DNA from: Methylocaldum marinum
GTDB taxonomy: Bacteria > Pseudomonadota > Gammaproteobacteria > Methylococcales > Methylococcaceae
NCBI RefSeq assembly: GCF_003584645.1
Contig: NZ_AP017928.1
Location: forward strand, 5,531,501 to 5,595,500
Reading direction: 5' to 3'
Length of the DNA stretch: 64,000 nucleotides
The stretch's first letter is position 1; each line of letters opens with the position of its first letter. Under the pieces are notes generated by a model that searched no databases, was not told the origin of the DNA, and saw only the letters and a list, made by a program, of their open reading frames with translations. Shown here piece after piece: positions 17,395 through 26,175 of this stretch. Made by a program: the position numbers and the translations under genes.

Positions 17395-19719
17395 ATGAAC
17401 AGACGCTCCGAACGCCGCGGGCTACTGCTCGCCGGCTTTTTCGTTCTGCATACCGTCGCCGCGCAGGAGACGCTGCCGAAACCCGATCCGGGCTTCCAGG
17501 GCACGATCGGCGAGACCCGCAAGGATTCGGTGCCGGCCTGGCCGGCGCAACCGGTAGCGCCGAAAGGCGCGCCCAACGTGGTACTGATCCTGCTGGATGA
17601 CGCCGGTTTCGGTGCCGCTGCCACCTTCGGCGGTCCCGCCGCGACACCCGACCTCGACCGGCTCGCCTCGGAAGGGTTGCGCTACAACCGTTTCCATACC
17701 ACGGCCCTATGCTCGCCGACTCGCGCCTCGCTCCTAACCGGGCGCAACCATCACCAGGCCGGCTTCGGCGTCGTGATCGAGACCGCTCGCGGCTATCCCG
17801 GCTACAACGGCTACTGGCGCAAGGATACGGTATCGGTGGCCGAAGTCTTGCGCCGCAACGGCTACAGCACCGCCGCGTTCGGCAAATGGCACAACACGCC
17901 CGCCGCCGAAGTCACGCCGGTAGGTCCCTACGACCGCTGGCCGACCCATTTAGGCTTCGAATACTTTTACGGATTCCAGGGCGGTGAAACCAACCAGTGG
18001 GAGCCGCAGTTGTACCGTAACACCGAAGCGGTGGAGCCGCGGAAAACGCCGGAACAAGGCTATCACCTGACCGCCGATCTGGCGGACGAAGCCATCGGCT
18101 GGCTTCGCAAACAGCGCTCCCTGGCGCCGAACAAGCCGTTCTTTCTCTACTTCGCGACCGGCGCTACCCATGCCCCTTTGCACGTGCCCAAAGAATGGAT
18201 CGATAAATACCGGGGGCGGTTCGACCAGGGTTGGGACAAGCTACGCGAAGAGATCTTCGAGCGGCAGAAGCGCTTGGGTGTGATCCCGGCGAATGCCGAA
18301 CTGACCCCCAGGCCCAAGGAGCTACCCGCTTGGGATTCCCTGAGTCCTGATCAGAAACGCTTGTACGCGCGGCAGATGGAAGTCTATGCGGCTTTCCTGT
18401 CCCATACCGACTACGAAGTGGGGCGGCTTCTCGGCACCGTACGGCAGACCGGACAGTGGGACAACACCTTGGTGCTCTATGTCGTCGGCGACAACGGCGG
18501 CAGCGCCGAGGGCACGCTGGACGGTTCGATACGCAATATCGCCAGTTTCTTCGGAACCCGCGACGACGTGGCGACCCAATTGGCGCATATCGACGAGCTA
18601 GGCAGCCCCTTGCACGACAACCATTACGCGGTTCCCTGGGCCTGGGCCACCAACTCGCCTTTCCAATGGACCAAGCAAGTGGCCTCTCATTTCGGCGGCA
18701 CCCGCAATCCCCTGGTGGTCTCTTGGCCGGCGCGCATCAAACAGCCGGGCGGGCTGCGCAGCCAATTCCACCATGTCAACGACGTGGCACCGACCATTTA
18801 CGAAGCCGCGGGCATCACGTTTCCGGAAACGGTCGACAGCGTCGCCCAGATTCCTTTGGAAGGCAAGAGCTTGCTGTACAGCTTCAACGACCCCAATGCC
18901 CCTGACACTCATACGGTTCAATATTTCGAAATGTTCGGTAACCGCGCCGTCTACAAGGACGGTTGGCTGGCCGGGGCGCGTCACGGATTGCCCTGGGAGT
19001 TGCAGGGGCGCAAGGACGATTTCGAGAACGACCGCTGGGAGCTGTACCACGTCGCCGAGGATTTCAGTCAGGCCCATGATCTGGCCGCGCAATACCCGGA
19101 CAAGTTGAAAGAGTTGCAGGCGGAATTCGACAAGGAAGCCTGGCGCAACAACGTTTATCCGCTCAGCGCGGGGCTGCTCGACAATCTGCACGGCGGAGAC
19201 GGACCGTCTCTCGCTAAGGGCAGGACCTCGTTCACCTACACGGTAGGTTCGGTGCGCATCCCCGACACCAGTGCTCCCAGGCTTGAAGGTCGCGCCCATC
19301 GTATCGTGGCGACGGTGGACATCCCGCCGGCCGGGGCGGAAGGCGTCCTGGTCGCTCACGGCGGCCGGTTCGGCGGCTACAGCCTGTATCTCAAGGACGG
19401 TCGCCTGGTGTACGAGACCAACACCTTGGGACGCAACCGGCACGTGCTGACCTCGACCGTACCGGTGCCGGCCGGCCGCGTGGAGCTGGGCTTCGAGTTC
19501 CAACCCGACGGAAACAGCGGCAAATCCGGCATCGGCCGGCTCTTCGTCAACGGACAGTCGGCGGGGGAGGCGCATTTGGCCGGCATCGGATCGCTACGGG
19601 CCGCGCTCACCGAGACCTTCGACGTGGGCGAGGAACGAGGCTCGGTCGTTTCGAACGCCTATGCCGCGCCTTATCGATTCACCGGAACGCTGGAAAAGCT
19701 GACGGCGGACTTGCAATAA
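17395..19719 (+). CDS. Exported arylsulfatase (type I, formylglycine-dependent)
   Basis: A 774-residue alkaline-phosphatase-fold sulfatase. It has a Sec signal (LLLAGFFVLHTVAA), metal-binding Asp residues in VVLILLDDAGFG, and the formylglycine motif CSPTRASLLTGR with the modified cysteine at 106. A beta-sandwich-like domain follows from about 560. It would hydrolyse sulfate esters in the periplasm; its length fits the long AtsD-like subgroup. ATG 17395 is preferred because sequence upstream is the repeat element read through in frame. It heads an operon with a solute-binding protein (17 bases on) and an octaheme cytochrome. The maturation enzyme is not in this window. Confidence 0.92.
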   Translation: MNRRSERRGLLLAGFFVLHTVAAQETLPKPDPGFQGTIGETRKDSVPAWPAQPVAPKGAPNVVLILLDDAGFGAAATFGGPAATPDLDRLASEGLRYNRFHTTALCSPTRASLLTGRNHHQAGFGVVIETARGYPGYNGYWRKDTVSVAEVLRRNGYSTAAFGKWHNTPAAEVTPVGPYDRWPTHLGFEYFYGFQGGETNQWEPQLYRNTEAVEPRKTPEQGYHLTADLADEAIGWLRKQRSLAPNKPFFLYFATGATHAPLHVPKEWIDKYRGRFDQGWDKLREEIFERQKRLGVIPANAELTPRPKELPAWDSLSPDQKRLYARQMEVYAAFLSHTDYEVGRLLGTVRQTGQWDNTLVLYVVGDNGGSAEGTLDGSIRNIASFFGTRDDVATQLAHIDELGSPLHDNHYAVPWAWATNSPFQWTKQVASHFGGTRNPLVVSWPARIKQPGGLRSQFHHVNDVAPTIYEAAGITFPETVDSVAQIPLEGKSLLYSFNDPNAPDTHTVQYFEMFGNRAVYKDGWLAGARHGLPWELQGRKDDFENDRWELYHVAEDFSQAHDLAAQYPDKLKELQAEFDKEAWRNNVYPLSAGLLDNLHGGDGPSLAKGRTSFTYTVGSVRIPDTSAPRLEGRAHRIVATVDIPPAGAEGVLVAHGGRFGGYSLYLKDGRLVYETNTLGRNRHVLTSTVPVPAGRVELGFEFQPDGNSGKSGIGRLFVNGQSAGEAHLAGIGSLRAALTETFDVGEERGSVVSNAYAAPYRFTGTLEKLTADLQ

Positions 19720-19736
19720 CTAGAGAGATTTTGCGG

Positions 19737-20795
19737 ATGAAACCATTCTTGCTTCTCCTCACCCTCGTCCTGGCGTGGCTACCCGTCCACGCCGCGGAGA
19801 CCGAAAAGCCTAAGACCATCAACATCGGCGTGGCGGCTACGGGTGTCGGCGGCCGGCCTTTCGTGGGCGGCGGGGCGTTTTCCGTGGCCCATGTCAAACG
19901 CTATCTGGAACAGGAATTCGAGAAGGACGGCATCGAAGTGAAGTGGCATTTCTTCAAGAATGCCGGTCCGGCGGTGAACGAAGCCTATTCCAGCGGGCAG
20001 CTCGATTTCGCCTGGCAGGGCGATCTGCCCCAGCTCATCGGCCGGGCCGGGGGACTCAAGGTCAAGTACATTCTGGGCGGCGGGCGGCGCGGCAACCTTT
20101 ATCTGGCCGCGCGCAAGGATTCGACCGCTAACGGAATCGAGGACATCAAGGGCCGCAAGCTGGGGCTCCACAAGGGTACCTGCTTGCAACTCGGCGTTGC
20201 CCGCTTGCTGGGGGATCACGGCATCAAAGAGAAAGACCTCAAGGTCTACAACATGGATTATCTGACCTCGGCCACCGCGCTCGGCAATGGCGAATTGGAG
20301 CTGACTTTCGGTCTCTACAACCTCTACTACCTTCGCGACCAGGGCCTCGCCAAGCTGATCTACGGCGGCAAGGACGACGGCGGGAAATACGGCTGCGCTG
20401 GCGGCTACACCGTGGCCGAGGCCTTCGCCGACCAGTACCCGGACATTACCCAGCGGGTGGTGAATGCTCTGGTCAGGGCCAATTACTGGACGGTGCAGGA
20501 GGAGAACCGCGACGAGGTCTACGAGATCTGGGCGAAGTCGGGCATTCCCTTGCAGCACTTCCGGGAGGACTGGGACGGCCAGAACTGGACGCAGAAGCTT
20601 TCGCCGCTGATCGACGACTATCTGGTGCACAGCTACCGGGTATCCTTCGAGGACGCCAAGAAGTTTGGCCTGGTGCGCGGCAAGTTTGATTTGGAGCGCT
20701 ATTTCGATCGCCGTTATCTCGACAAGGCGCTTTCCGAACTGCAACTACAGGGTTACTGGAAAGAGGAAGATCCGTCCGGAAAACCGAAATCATGA
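19737..20795 (+). CDS. Periplasmic ABC-type solute-binding protein (NitT/TauT/SsuA-like)
   Basis: A 352-residue type II periplasmic binding protein with a Sec signal (LLLLTLVLAWLPVHAAE). Ligand-lobe motifs are visible: SGQLDFAWQGDLPQLIGRAGG, then LGGGRRGNLYLAARKDS and GRKLGLHKGTCLQLG. The family binds sulfonates, taurine or related organosulfur anions. No permease or ATPase lies in this operon, so it is either an orphan sharing SsuBC or a receptor. ATG 19737 follows GAGAGA. Its stop overlaps the cytochrome start by four bases (ATGA). Confidence 0.88.
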   Translation: MKPFLLLLTLVLAWLPVHAAETEKPKTINIGVAATGVGGRPFVGGGAFSVAHVKRYLEQEFEKDGIEVKWHFFKNAGPAVNEAYSSGQLDFAWQGDLPQLIGRAGGLKVKYILGGGRRGNLYLAARKDSTANGIEDIKGRKLGLHKGTCLQLGVARLLGDHGIKEKDLKVYNMDYLTSATALGNGELELTFGLYNLYYLRDQGLAKLIYGGKDDGGKYGCAGGYTVAEAFADQYPDITQRVVNALVRANYWTVQEENRDEVYEIWAKSGIPLQHFREDWDGQNWTQKLSPLIDDYLVHSYRVSFEDAKKFGLVRGKFDLERYFDRRYLDKALSELQLQGYWKEEDPSGKPKS

Positions 20796-23071
20796 GATTT
20801 CCGGTGCGCCCGGAATGGGGGTGCTTGCTGCTCGCGTTCTTCCTAACTCCGGTTCTGGTCGCGGCGGAGGAAGCCGGCTATGTCGGCGGCGCGGCCTGCG
20901 GAGGCTGCCACGCCGAACAGGCGAAAGCCTGGGCCGGGTCGCACCACGACCTGGCCATGCAGCCGGCGACGCCCGCAACGGTATTGGGCGATTTCCGCGG
21001 CGTCCGCTTCGATTATTTCGGCGTGACGTCCCGATTTTTCCGCCGCGGCGACCGCTTCCTGGTCAACACCGACGGCCCTGACGGCAAGTTCGCCGATTTC
21101 GAGATCAAGTACACCTTCGGCGTATATCCGCTACAGCAATACCTGATCGAGTTCCCGGACGGCAGGCTGCAAGCCTTGGGCATTGCCTGGGACAGCCGTC
21201 CCAAAACTCGGGGTGGGCAGCGTTGGTATCACCTGTATCCCAAGGAAAGGATAGGCCCCAGCGATCCCTTGCACTGGACCGGCCCGCTGCAGAATTGGAA
21301 CCACATGTGCGCCGACTGCCACTCCACGAATTTCCGCAAGAACTACGATCTTCGAACCGACCGATTCGGTTCGGCCTGGACGGACATCGACGTGTCCTGC
21401 GAAGCCTGTCATGGTCCCGGGTCGCGACATGTCGCCTGGGCCGAGGGCAAGACGGAACACTCGGCCGACCGTGGTCTCGACGTCCGTTTTCGGCCCCGTC
21501 GGGAGAGAGCCTGGGCGTTTTCCGCCGATGCTTCCATCGCTCGCTTGTCCGATGCCACGAATACCGGGCCGGAAATCGAAACCTGCGCCCGCTGCCATGC
21601 GCGGCGCGAACAGATCCAGGAAAGCCCCGTTCACGGCGGACAGCTGCTGGACGGCTTCGTTCCCTCGCTGCTGACCGAGGGGCTGTACCACCTAGACGGG
21701 CAGATGCAGGACGAGGTGTACAACTACGGCTCGTTTCTGCAAAGCAAGATGTATCGTCAGGGGGTTATCTGCAGCGACTGCCACGATCCTCACAGTCTGA
21801 AGCTTCGGGCCCCGGGGAACGGCGTCTGCGTGCAATGCCATAAGGCGGAAAAGTACGATTCGCCCTCCCATCATTTCCACAAAACGGGTTCGGAAGGTGC
21901 GCACTGTGCCGCGTGCCACATGCCGACAGCCACCTACATGGGTGTCGATCGGCGCCATGACCATGGTTTCCGCATTCCGCGGCCCGATCTTACGGTCGAG
22001 CTGGGCGTGCCGAATGCGTGCAACCGCTGCCATACCCGGGAAAAACCGTCCTGGGCGGCGGCTAAGCTCAAGCGCTGGTGTGGCCGTAAGCCGCGCATCG
22101 ACGAAGATTTCGCCAAAGTCTTCGCTGCGGCGAGGCAGGGCAGGGCGAGTGCAGAAGAGGGCCTCGTCCAGCTTGCCATGAACACGGCCCAGGCGGGAAT
22201 CGTTCGAGCTACGGCGTTGTTCGAACTCGGGCCTTATCTGAGCGGCAAGACCTTGCCGGTAGTAGAGCAGGGGCTAGGCGATCCGGATCCCTTGGTCAGA
22301 TTAGGCGCCGTCGAAGCCTTGAGCGAGACCGATCCCGCCGTGCGTCTGCCGCTCTTGTCTCCCTTGCTGAACGATCCGCTTCGGGCGGTCCGTATCCGAG
22401 CGGCGCGGGCGTTGACACCGCTCGCTTCGCAAGTATTGCCCGCGGAGCGACGCACGGCCATCGAGCGCGGACTGGATGAATACATCGCTGCCCAAAAGGT
22501 CAATGCCGATCGTCCGGAATCTTGGATGAACGTGGGTCTCGCGTACGCGGAATGGGGACGGCGCGAGGACGCGGAAGCGGCTTATCGGACCGCCATGAAA
22601 CTGCGCCCGGATTTCGTGGCGGCCTACGTCAACCTGGCCGACCTGTATCGCGTTCAAGGCCGGGAGGCGGAAGGCGAACGCCTTCTTAGGGAGGCATTGA
22701 AGATCGACCCGCGCAACCCTGAAAGCCACCACGCCCTGGGGCTTCTGCTGGTACGCCACAAGCGTTCGGCGGAGGCGCTTGAACATCTGGAACGGGCGGC
22801 GGTGCTGAATCCCGAAAATTCACGCTTCGCCTACGTCTATGCTGTCGCCCTCGAGGCGACCGGTGCGACCGGCAAAGCCGTCGCGGTATTGGAAAGCCAC
22901 GATCGCCGCCGTCCCGACGATCGGGAGATCCTTCACGCCCTGGCGCGGTTCAATCGGGAACTCGGCCGGTTTCCGGCTGCCGCGGATTATGCGAAACGTT
23001 TTCTGGAACTGGCGCCCGACGATCCCCGTGGTGCGGTACTGCGGGACGGACTCGGAACGCCGAATTGGTAA
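20792..23071 (+). CDS. Octaheme cytochrome c with HEAT and TPR repeats
   Basis: A 759-residue exported protein (signal LLLAFFLTPVLVAAEE). Eight CxxCH heme sites occur in the first 410 residues: CGGCH, CADCH, CEACH, CARCH, CSDCH, CVQCH, CAACH and CNRCH. Residues about 435-560 form HEAT-like repeats (DPDPLVRLGAVEAL, DPLRAVRIRAARAL), and about 570-750 form at least four TPRs (ESWMNVGLAYAEWGRREDAE). The heme part resembles cytochrome c554-like multiheme proteins. Start overlaps the binding-protein stop, so translation is coupled. A redox role linked to sulfate-ester use is suggested by context, not shown. Confidence 0.9.
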   Translation: MRFPVRPEWGCLLLAFFLTPVLVAAEEAGYVGGAACGGCHAEQAKAWAGSHHDLAMQPATPATVLGDFRGVRFDYFGVTSRFFRRGDRFLVNTDGPDGKFADFEIKYTFGVYPLQQYLIEFPDGRLQALGIAWDSRPKTRGGQRWYHLYPKERIGPSDPLHWTGPLQNWNHMCADCHSTNFRKNYDLRTDRFGSAWTDIDVSCEACHGPGSRHVAWAEGKTEHSADRGLDVRFRPRRERAWAFSADASIARLSDATNTGPEIETCARCHARREQIQESPVHGGQLLDGFVPSLLTEGLYHLDGQMQDEVYNYGSFLQSKMYRQGVICSDCHDPHSLKLRAPGNGVCVQCHKAEKYDSPSHHFHKTGSEGAHCAACHMPTATYMGVDRRHDHGFRIPRPDLTVELGVPNACNRCHTREKPSWAAAKLKRWCGRKPRIDEDFAKVFAAARQGRASAEEGLVQLAMNTAQAGIVRATALFELGPYLSGKTLPVVEQGLGDPDPLVRLGAVEALSETDPAVRLPLLSPLLNDPLRAVRIRAARALTPLASQVLPAERRTAIERGLDEYIAAQKVNADRPESWMNVGLAYAEWGRREDAEAAYRTAMKLRPDFVAAYVNLADLYRVQGREAEGERLLREALKIDPRNPESHHALGLLLVRHKRSAEALEHLERAAVLNPENSRFAYVYAVALEATGATGKAVAVLESHDRRRPDDREILHALARFNRELGRFPAAADYAKRFLELAPDDPRGAVLRDGLGTPNW

Positions 23072-23344
23072 TCCTGGAGGCATTCTCCGTAAAGATACCC
23101 GCGAGGCCATTCGGTCGCGCGGCAAGGATGATTCAGGATGGAGACGTGACACCAGCAACCGATGAATAGGTGAATACGTATATGCAAAAACGTTATTTAT
23201 AAAAACATATTTATGCCTTTTAGATATATTGTGATACTTGCTATAGTACGAACACGTTCAACAAACGCCAAAGTGCATCCACTGCGGTCGAGCAGGAAGC
23301 CGCGCGCAGGGTTTGTTTCAAATTAAGAGGAGAAGTGAAGCATC
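23072..23344. promoter_or_regulatory. AT-rich promoter region of the SfnR-like activator
   Basis: Within GC-rich surroundings, 23160-23265 is strikingly AT-rich and contains AACGTTATTTATAAAAACATA and a possible -10 (TATAGT near 23242). An AACGTT/TAAC-rich stretch also precedes cysT. CysB-type LysR regulators bind such AT-rich dyads in other bacteria, but I cannot define an operator here. AAGAGGAGAAGTGAAGCATC gives a Shine-Dalgarno for the next gene. Confidence 0.35.
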
Positions 23345-24520
23345 ATGGAAACGTCTTATCCCGACCGATCGACCGAATTGCTTGAGGGAAGCCGGCCTTC
23401 GCCCGTGCTGAGCTTTTCCGAGCCGCGCTCGCTCACCCTTTCCGTTCGCGCCAGCGCGCTGGTCTTCGAGGACCCGGCCTCCCGGCAGTTGCTGGAGCAC
23501 ATCGAACGCATCGCGCCCAGCGATGCCACCGTCCTCATCATCGGCGAAACCGGCACCGGCAAGGAACTGATCGCCCGACACATCCATGCGCTCAGCGCGC
23601 GCCGGAACGGCCCTTTCGGCGCCTTGAATTGCGCCGCCCTGAGCGAAACCTTGATCGAGAGCGAGCTGTTCGGGCATGAAAAAGGCGCTTTCACCGGCGC
23701 CTTGAGCAGCAAGGACGGGTGGTTCGAAACCGCTCACAACGGCACTCTGTTCCTGGACGAAGTCGGCGATCTGCCCCTGGGGCTGCAGGCGAAGCTGTTG
23801 CGTGTGCTGCAGGAACGCGAGGTGGTGAAGGTCGGGGCGCGGCGGGCGACGCCGGTGAATGTGCGAGTGATCGCGGCCACCAACGTCAACCTGGAAGAGG
23901 CGGTGGAAGCCGGCCGCTTCAGGGCCGATCTGTACTATCGCTTCAACGTCGCCATGGTGCAGCTCGTGCCTCTAAGGGATCGGCCCGGGGACATCCTGCC
24001 CTTGGCCCGTCACTTCCTGAAATTATACGGCGAGCGCCTGGGCTACAAGGATGCCCGGCTGACCTCCGAGGCGGAGCGGTTTTTGTTGAACTACGATTGG
24101 CCGGGCAATATCCGGGAGTTGGAGAATGCAATCCATAGAGCCCTGCTGGTCTGCCCGGGCGACCGTCTCCGTCCCGAGGATTTCAAGCTTTCGGGGCTGC
24201 GGCCGCAGGCACCGGCGGCGTCCGTCTCGACTGCATCCACCGCCTCCCTGGAGACCGCCGTGCGTCAGTTGTGCGAGCGCGCGCCGCCGAACTTGTTCGA
24301 GTTGATCGAAGCCACGGTTCTGCGTACGGCGCTCGAATTCTGCGAACAGAACCAGGTCCAGACCGCCCGGCTGCTGGCGATCAGCCGCAATGTGCTGCGC
24401 CACCGCATGGCCTTGTACGGTCTGTTGCCGAACAGCCAAGGCGAAAAGGTAAATGCCGCCGGTTCCGCTTACGCGCCCGCACGGCCGTCCCATTCACCTG
24501 CGCAGGGCTGCTGCGACTGA
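23345..24520 (+). CDS. Sigma-54-dependent activator, SfnR-like
   Basis: A 391-residue enhancer-binding protein without an N-terminal sensory domain. It has an AAA+ domain with Walker A GETGTGKE (67-74), the sigma-54 loop GAFTGA (114-119), Walker B TLFLDEVG and the arginine-finger region, and a C-terminal Fis-type helix-turn-helix (NQVQTARLLAISRNVLRHRM). Lack of a receiver domain and overall layout match SfnR, which activates sulfone and sulfonate genes during sulfur limitation in pseudomonads. That assignment rests on resemblance and context. A decayed paralogue lies at 42550-42936. Likely targets are the -24/-12 promoters listed in this annotation. Confidence 0.85.
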   Translation: METSYPDRSTELLEGSRPSPVLSFSEPRSLTLSVRASALVFEDPASRQLLEHIERIAPSDATVLIIGETGTGKELIARHIHALSARRNGPFGALNCAALSETLIESELFGHEKGAFTGALSSKDGWFETAHNGTLFLDEVGDLPLGLQAKLLRVLQEREVVKVGARRATPVNVRVIAATNVNLEEAVEAGRFRADLYYRFNVAMVQLVPLRDRPGDILPLARHFLKLYGERLGYKDARLTSEAERFLLNYDWPGNIRELENAIHRALLVCPGDRLRPEDFKLSGLRPQAPAASVSTASTASLETAVRQLCERAPPNLFELIEATVLRTALEFCEQNQVQTARLLAISRNVLRHRMALYGLLPNSQGEKVNAAGSAYAPARPSHSPAQGCCD

Positions 24521-24816
24521 ACGGGCAAAGGATTGCGCTCGGGCTGTGCCGCGCAGGCAAGTTGAGCAACGAACTCATGGTCAGGGTTGAGCGAGTGGCC
24601 GAAGGCCTGGCTTTCGTTTGCTCCGTCGCTGGCCGTATAGCGTTCGAATCGTTCCAAGGAAACTCGTTTGTCCCGGTCGCGAGACTTCATTTCATGAAGT
24701 CCGGTCCATCGTCGTGACCACCTCGCGCTACGGCTCGTCGTCCGTAAGAACCCTTCGCACGGAAGCTCGCGCCTGACTCGAAACGTTTCGGCTCAAACGG
24801 CCGTATGTTGCACATG

Positions 24817-24846
24817 AGACAACAGCGTGCTGCTGGTCTGTTGTCT
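24817..24846. promoter_or_regulatory. Dyad AGACAACAG-N12-CTGTTGTCT, candidate enhancer
   Basis: A perfect nine-base inverted repeat lies 127-156 bases upstream of the sigma-54 promoter at 24973, the usual distance for an enhancer-binding site. The rest of the 589-base gap 24521-25109 holds no credible gene. Confidence 0.5.
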
Positions 24847-24972
24847 ATTGATCAGCTGGCAAGGGTTTCGTCTGGAACCGTTTTCCTTCGCGCCGATAGT
24901 CCCGCCTGTGGAATGGGCGCATTGCCTCGTCCTCTCGGCGTTGTCTTCCGTGGTCGCGAAGGCGACGGGCGA

Positions 24973-24988
24973 TGGCATGTACTCTGCT
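24973..24988 (+). promoter_or_regulatory. Sigma-54 promoter candidate upstream of the second methyltransferase
   Basis: TGGCATGTACTCTGCT has GG-N10-GC spacing and a good -12 (TGCT), 122 bases before ATG 25110. It is nearly the same as the element in front of the paralogous methyltransferase (5328). Confidence 0.6.
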
Positions 24989-25109
24989 AAATGGTAAGCG
25001 TTGTTGCTGCACGGCTGATCCGGCTCTTGAGCAGGGTAGGGCGGGCCGATCCGGAGCCGAATCGATAAACAGAATCCGTTGAACACCGCTATCCACCAAG
25101 GAGAAACAC

Positions 25110-25916
25110 ATGAGCGCTTTGAGCTTGACTTTCGATACGCAGCGTCTTGCTGAAAAGTACGAGGAACTGAGCAGTGATCGTCAATTCAAGCAGGGCAAAT
25201 GGCTGATCGAGGAATTGAACCTCGTCCCGGAGGAGCGGGTCCTTGACGTCGGCTGCGGAACCGGCTTATTGGCGGAGCATGTGGCGGATATCGTTGGGCC
25301 TTCGGGGTTCGTGGTGGGGGTCGATCCCTTGCCGCTCCGCATCGCCATTGCCAATCGCAAGGCGAAATCCAATCTGGTTTTCCGGGTCGGCAATGCCTAC
25401 GATTTGACCGAGTTCGGCGAAAACAGCTTTGATGCGGTCTATCTGAACGCGGTTTTTCATTGGCTTGCGGAGAAGGAAGAGCCTTTGCAGCACATTCGAA
25501 GGGTGCTGAAGTCGGGCGGGCGGCTCGGGCTGACCACGGGTTCGAAGGAACATCCCAACCGGCTCTTGCAGATCCGACGGGAGATTCTGTCCAAAGAGCC
25601 TTACAACGCTTTTCCCGAATCCCGGTCAGGCTATCCGCACTGGGTGAGCGTAGCGGAACTGGTTTGGCTGCTGGATCGCAACGGGTTCTCAATCAGCAAA
25701 GTAGAGGTGCTGGAGAACGTCATCCATCACGCGAATGCGGACGCCGCCATCGATTTTTCACAGGCCAGTTCCTTCGGCAATTTTCTCGGTCACCTGCCGG
25801 ACGAGCTGCGGAAATCAGCCATTGCCGAGATCAAGCAGGCGCTGGAGGCGTTGCGGACATCCGACGGTATTCGTCTGGAAGGCCGCCGTATCGTGGCGGT
25901 GGCGGTAAGGAAATGA
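25110..25916 (+). CDS. Class I SAM-dependent methyltransferase (paralogue 2)
   Basis: A 268-residue paralogue of the protein at 5418-6215, about half identical by eye along the whole length. The SAM motif is VLDVGCGTGL (44-53), followed by GVDPLPLRIAIA and FDAVYLNAVFHWLAEKEE. AAGGAGAAACAC precedes the ATG. The gene stands alone with a sigma-54-type promoter and an upstream dyad. Because both copies keep the catalytic core intact, both are probably active; different substrates or conditions are possible. Substrate unknown. Confidence 0.85.
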   Translation: MSALSLTFDTQRLAEKYEELSSDRQFKQGKWLIEELNLVPEERVLDVGCGTGLLAEHVADIVGPSGFVVGVDPLPLRIAIANRKAKSNLVFRVGNAYDLTEFGENSFDAVYLNAVFHWLAEKEEPLQHIRRVLKSGGRLGLTTGSKEHPNRLLQIRREILSKEPYNAFPESRSGYPHWVSVAELVWLLDRNGFSISKVEVLENVIHHANADAAIDFSQASSFGNFLGHLPDELRKSAIAEIKQALEALRTSDGIRLEGRRIVAVAVRK

Positions 25917-25979
25917 TGTCTCCGTCCGGCCCGGGAAAGGCACGGGAAGTTTCAAGTTGCCGATGCGACCGCGCGTAGC

Positions 25980-26164
25980 CGATAAACCTAAATCCAGCTG
26001 TTGGATGCAACCTGAAAAGCGCTAGGCCCTCATCCCCAGCCCCTCTCCCAGAGGGAGAAGGGCGTTGAGCCCCTCGCCCTCTGGGAGAGGGGTTGGGGTG
26101 AGGGAATATGACGGCTGATGGGCCAGTGCGGTTATTTCCGAAATTCAACTGCGGTTTTTAGGAT
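25980..26164 (-). repeat. Interspersed element, family C, copy 2
   Basis: Reverse-complement copy of 17181-17365, also 185 bases, with the same ends (ATCCTAAAAACCGCAGTTG on the minus strand). It begins 11 bases after the stop of the downstream ABC permease, so it may serve as that operon's transcription stop. The inverted pair flanks the sulfatase-cytochrome-SfnR-methyltransferase block. Confidence 0.7.
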
Positions 26165-26175
26165 AAAGATTCTCC

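Noticed and set aside
24469..24690. Small minus-strand gene after the SfnR-like activator
   Set aside because: No ribosome-binding site or family resemblance, and it overlaps the 3' end of the activator.
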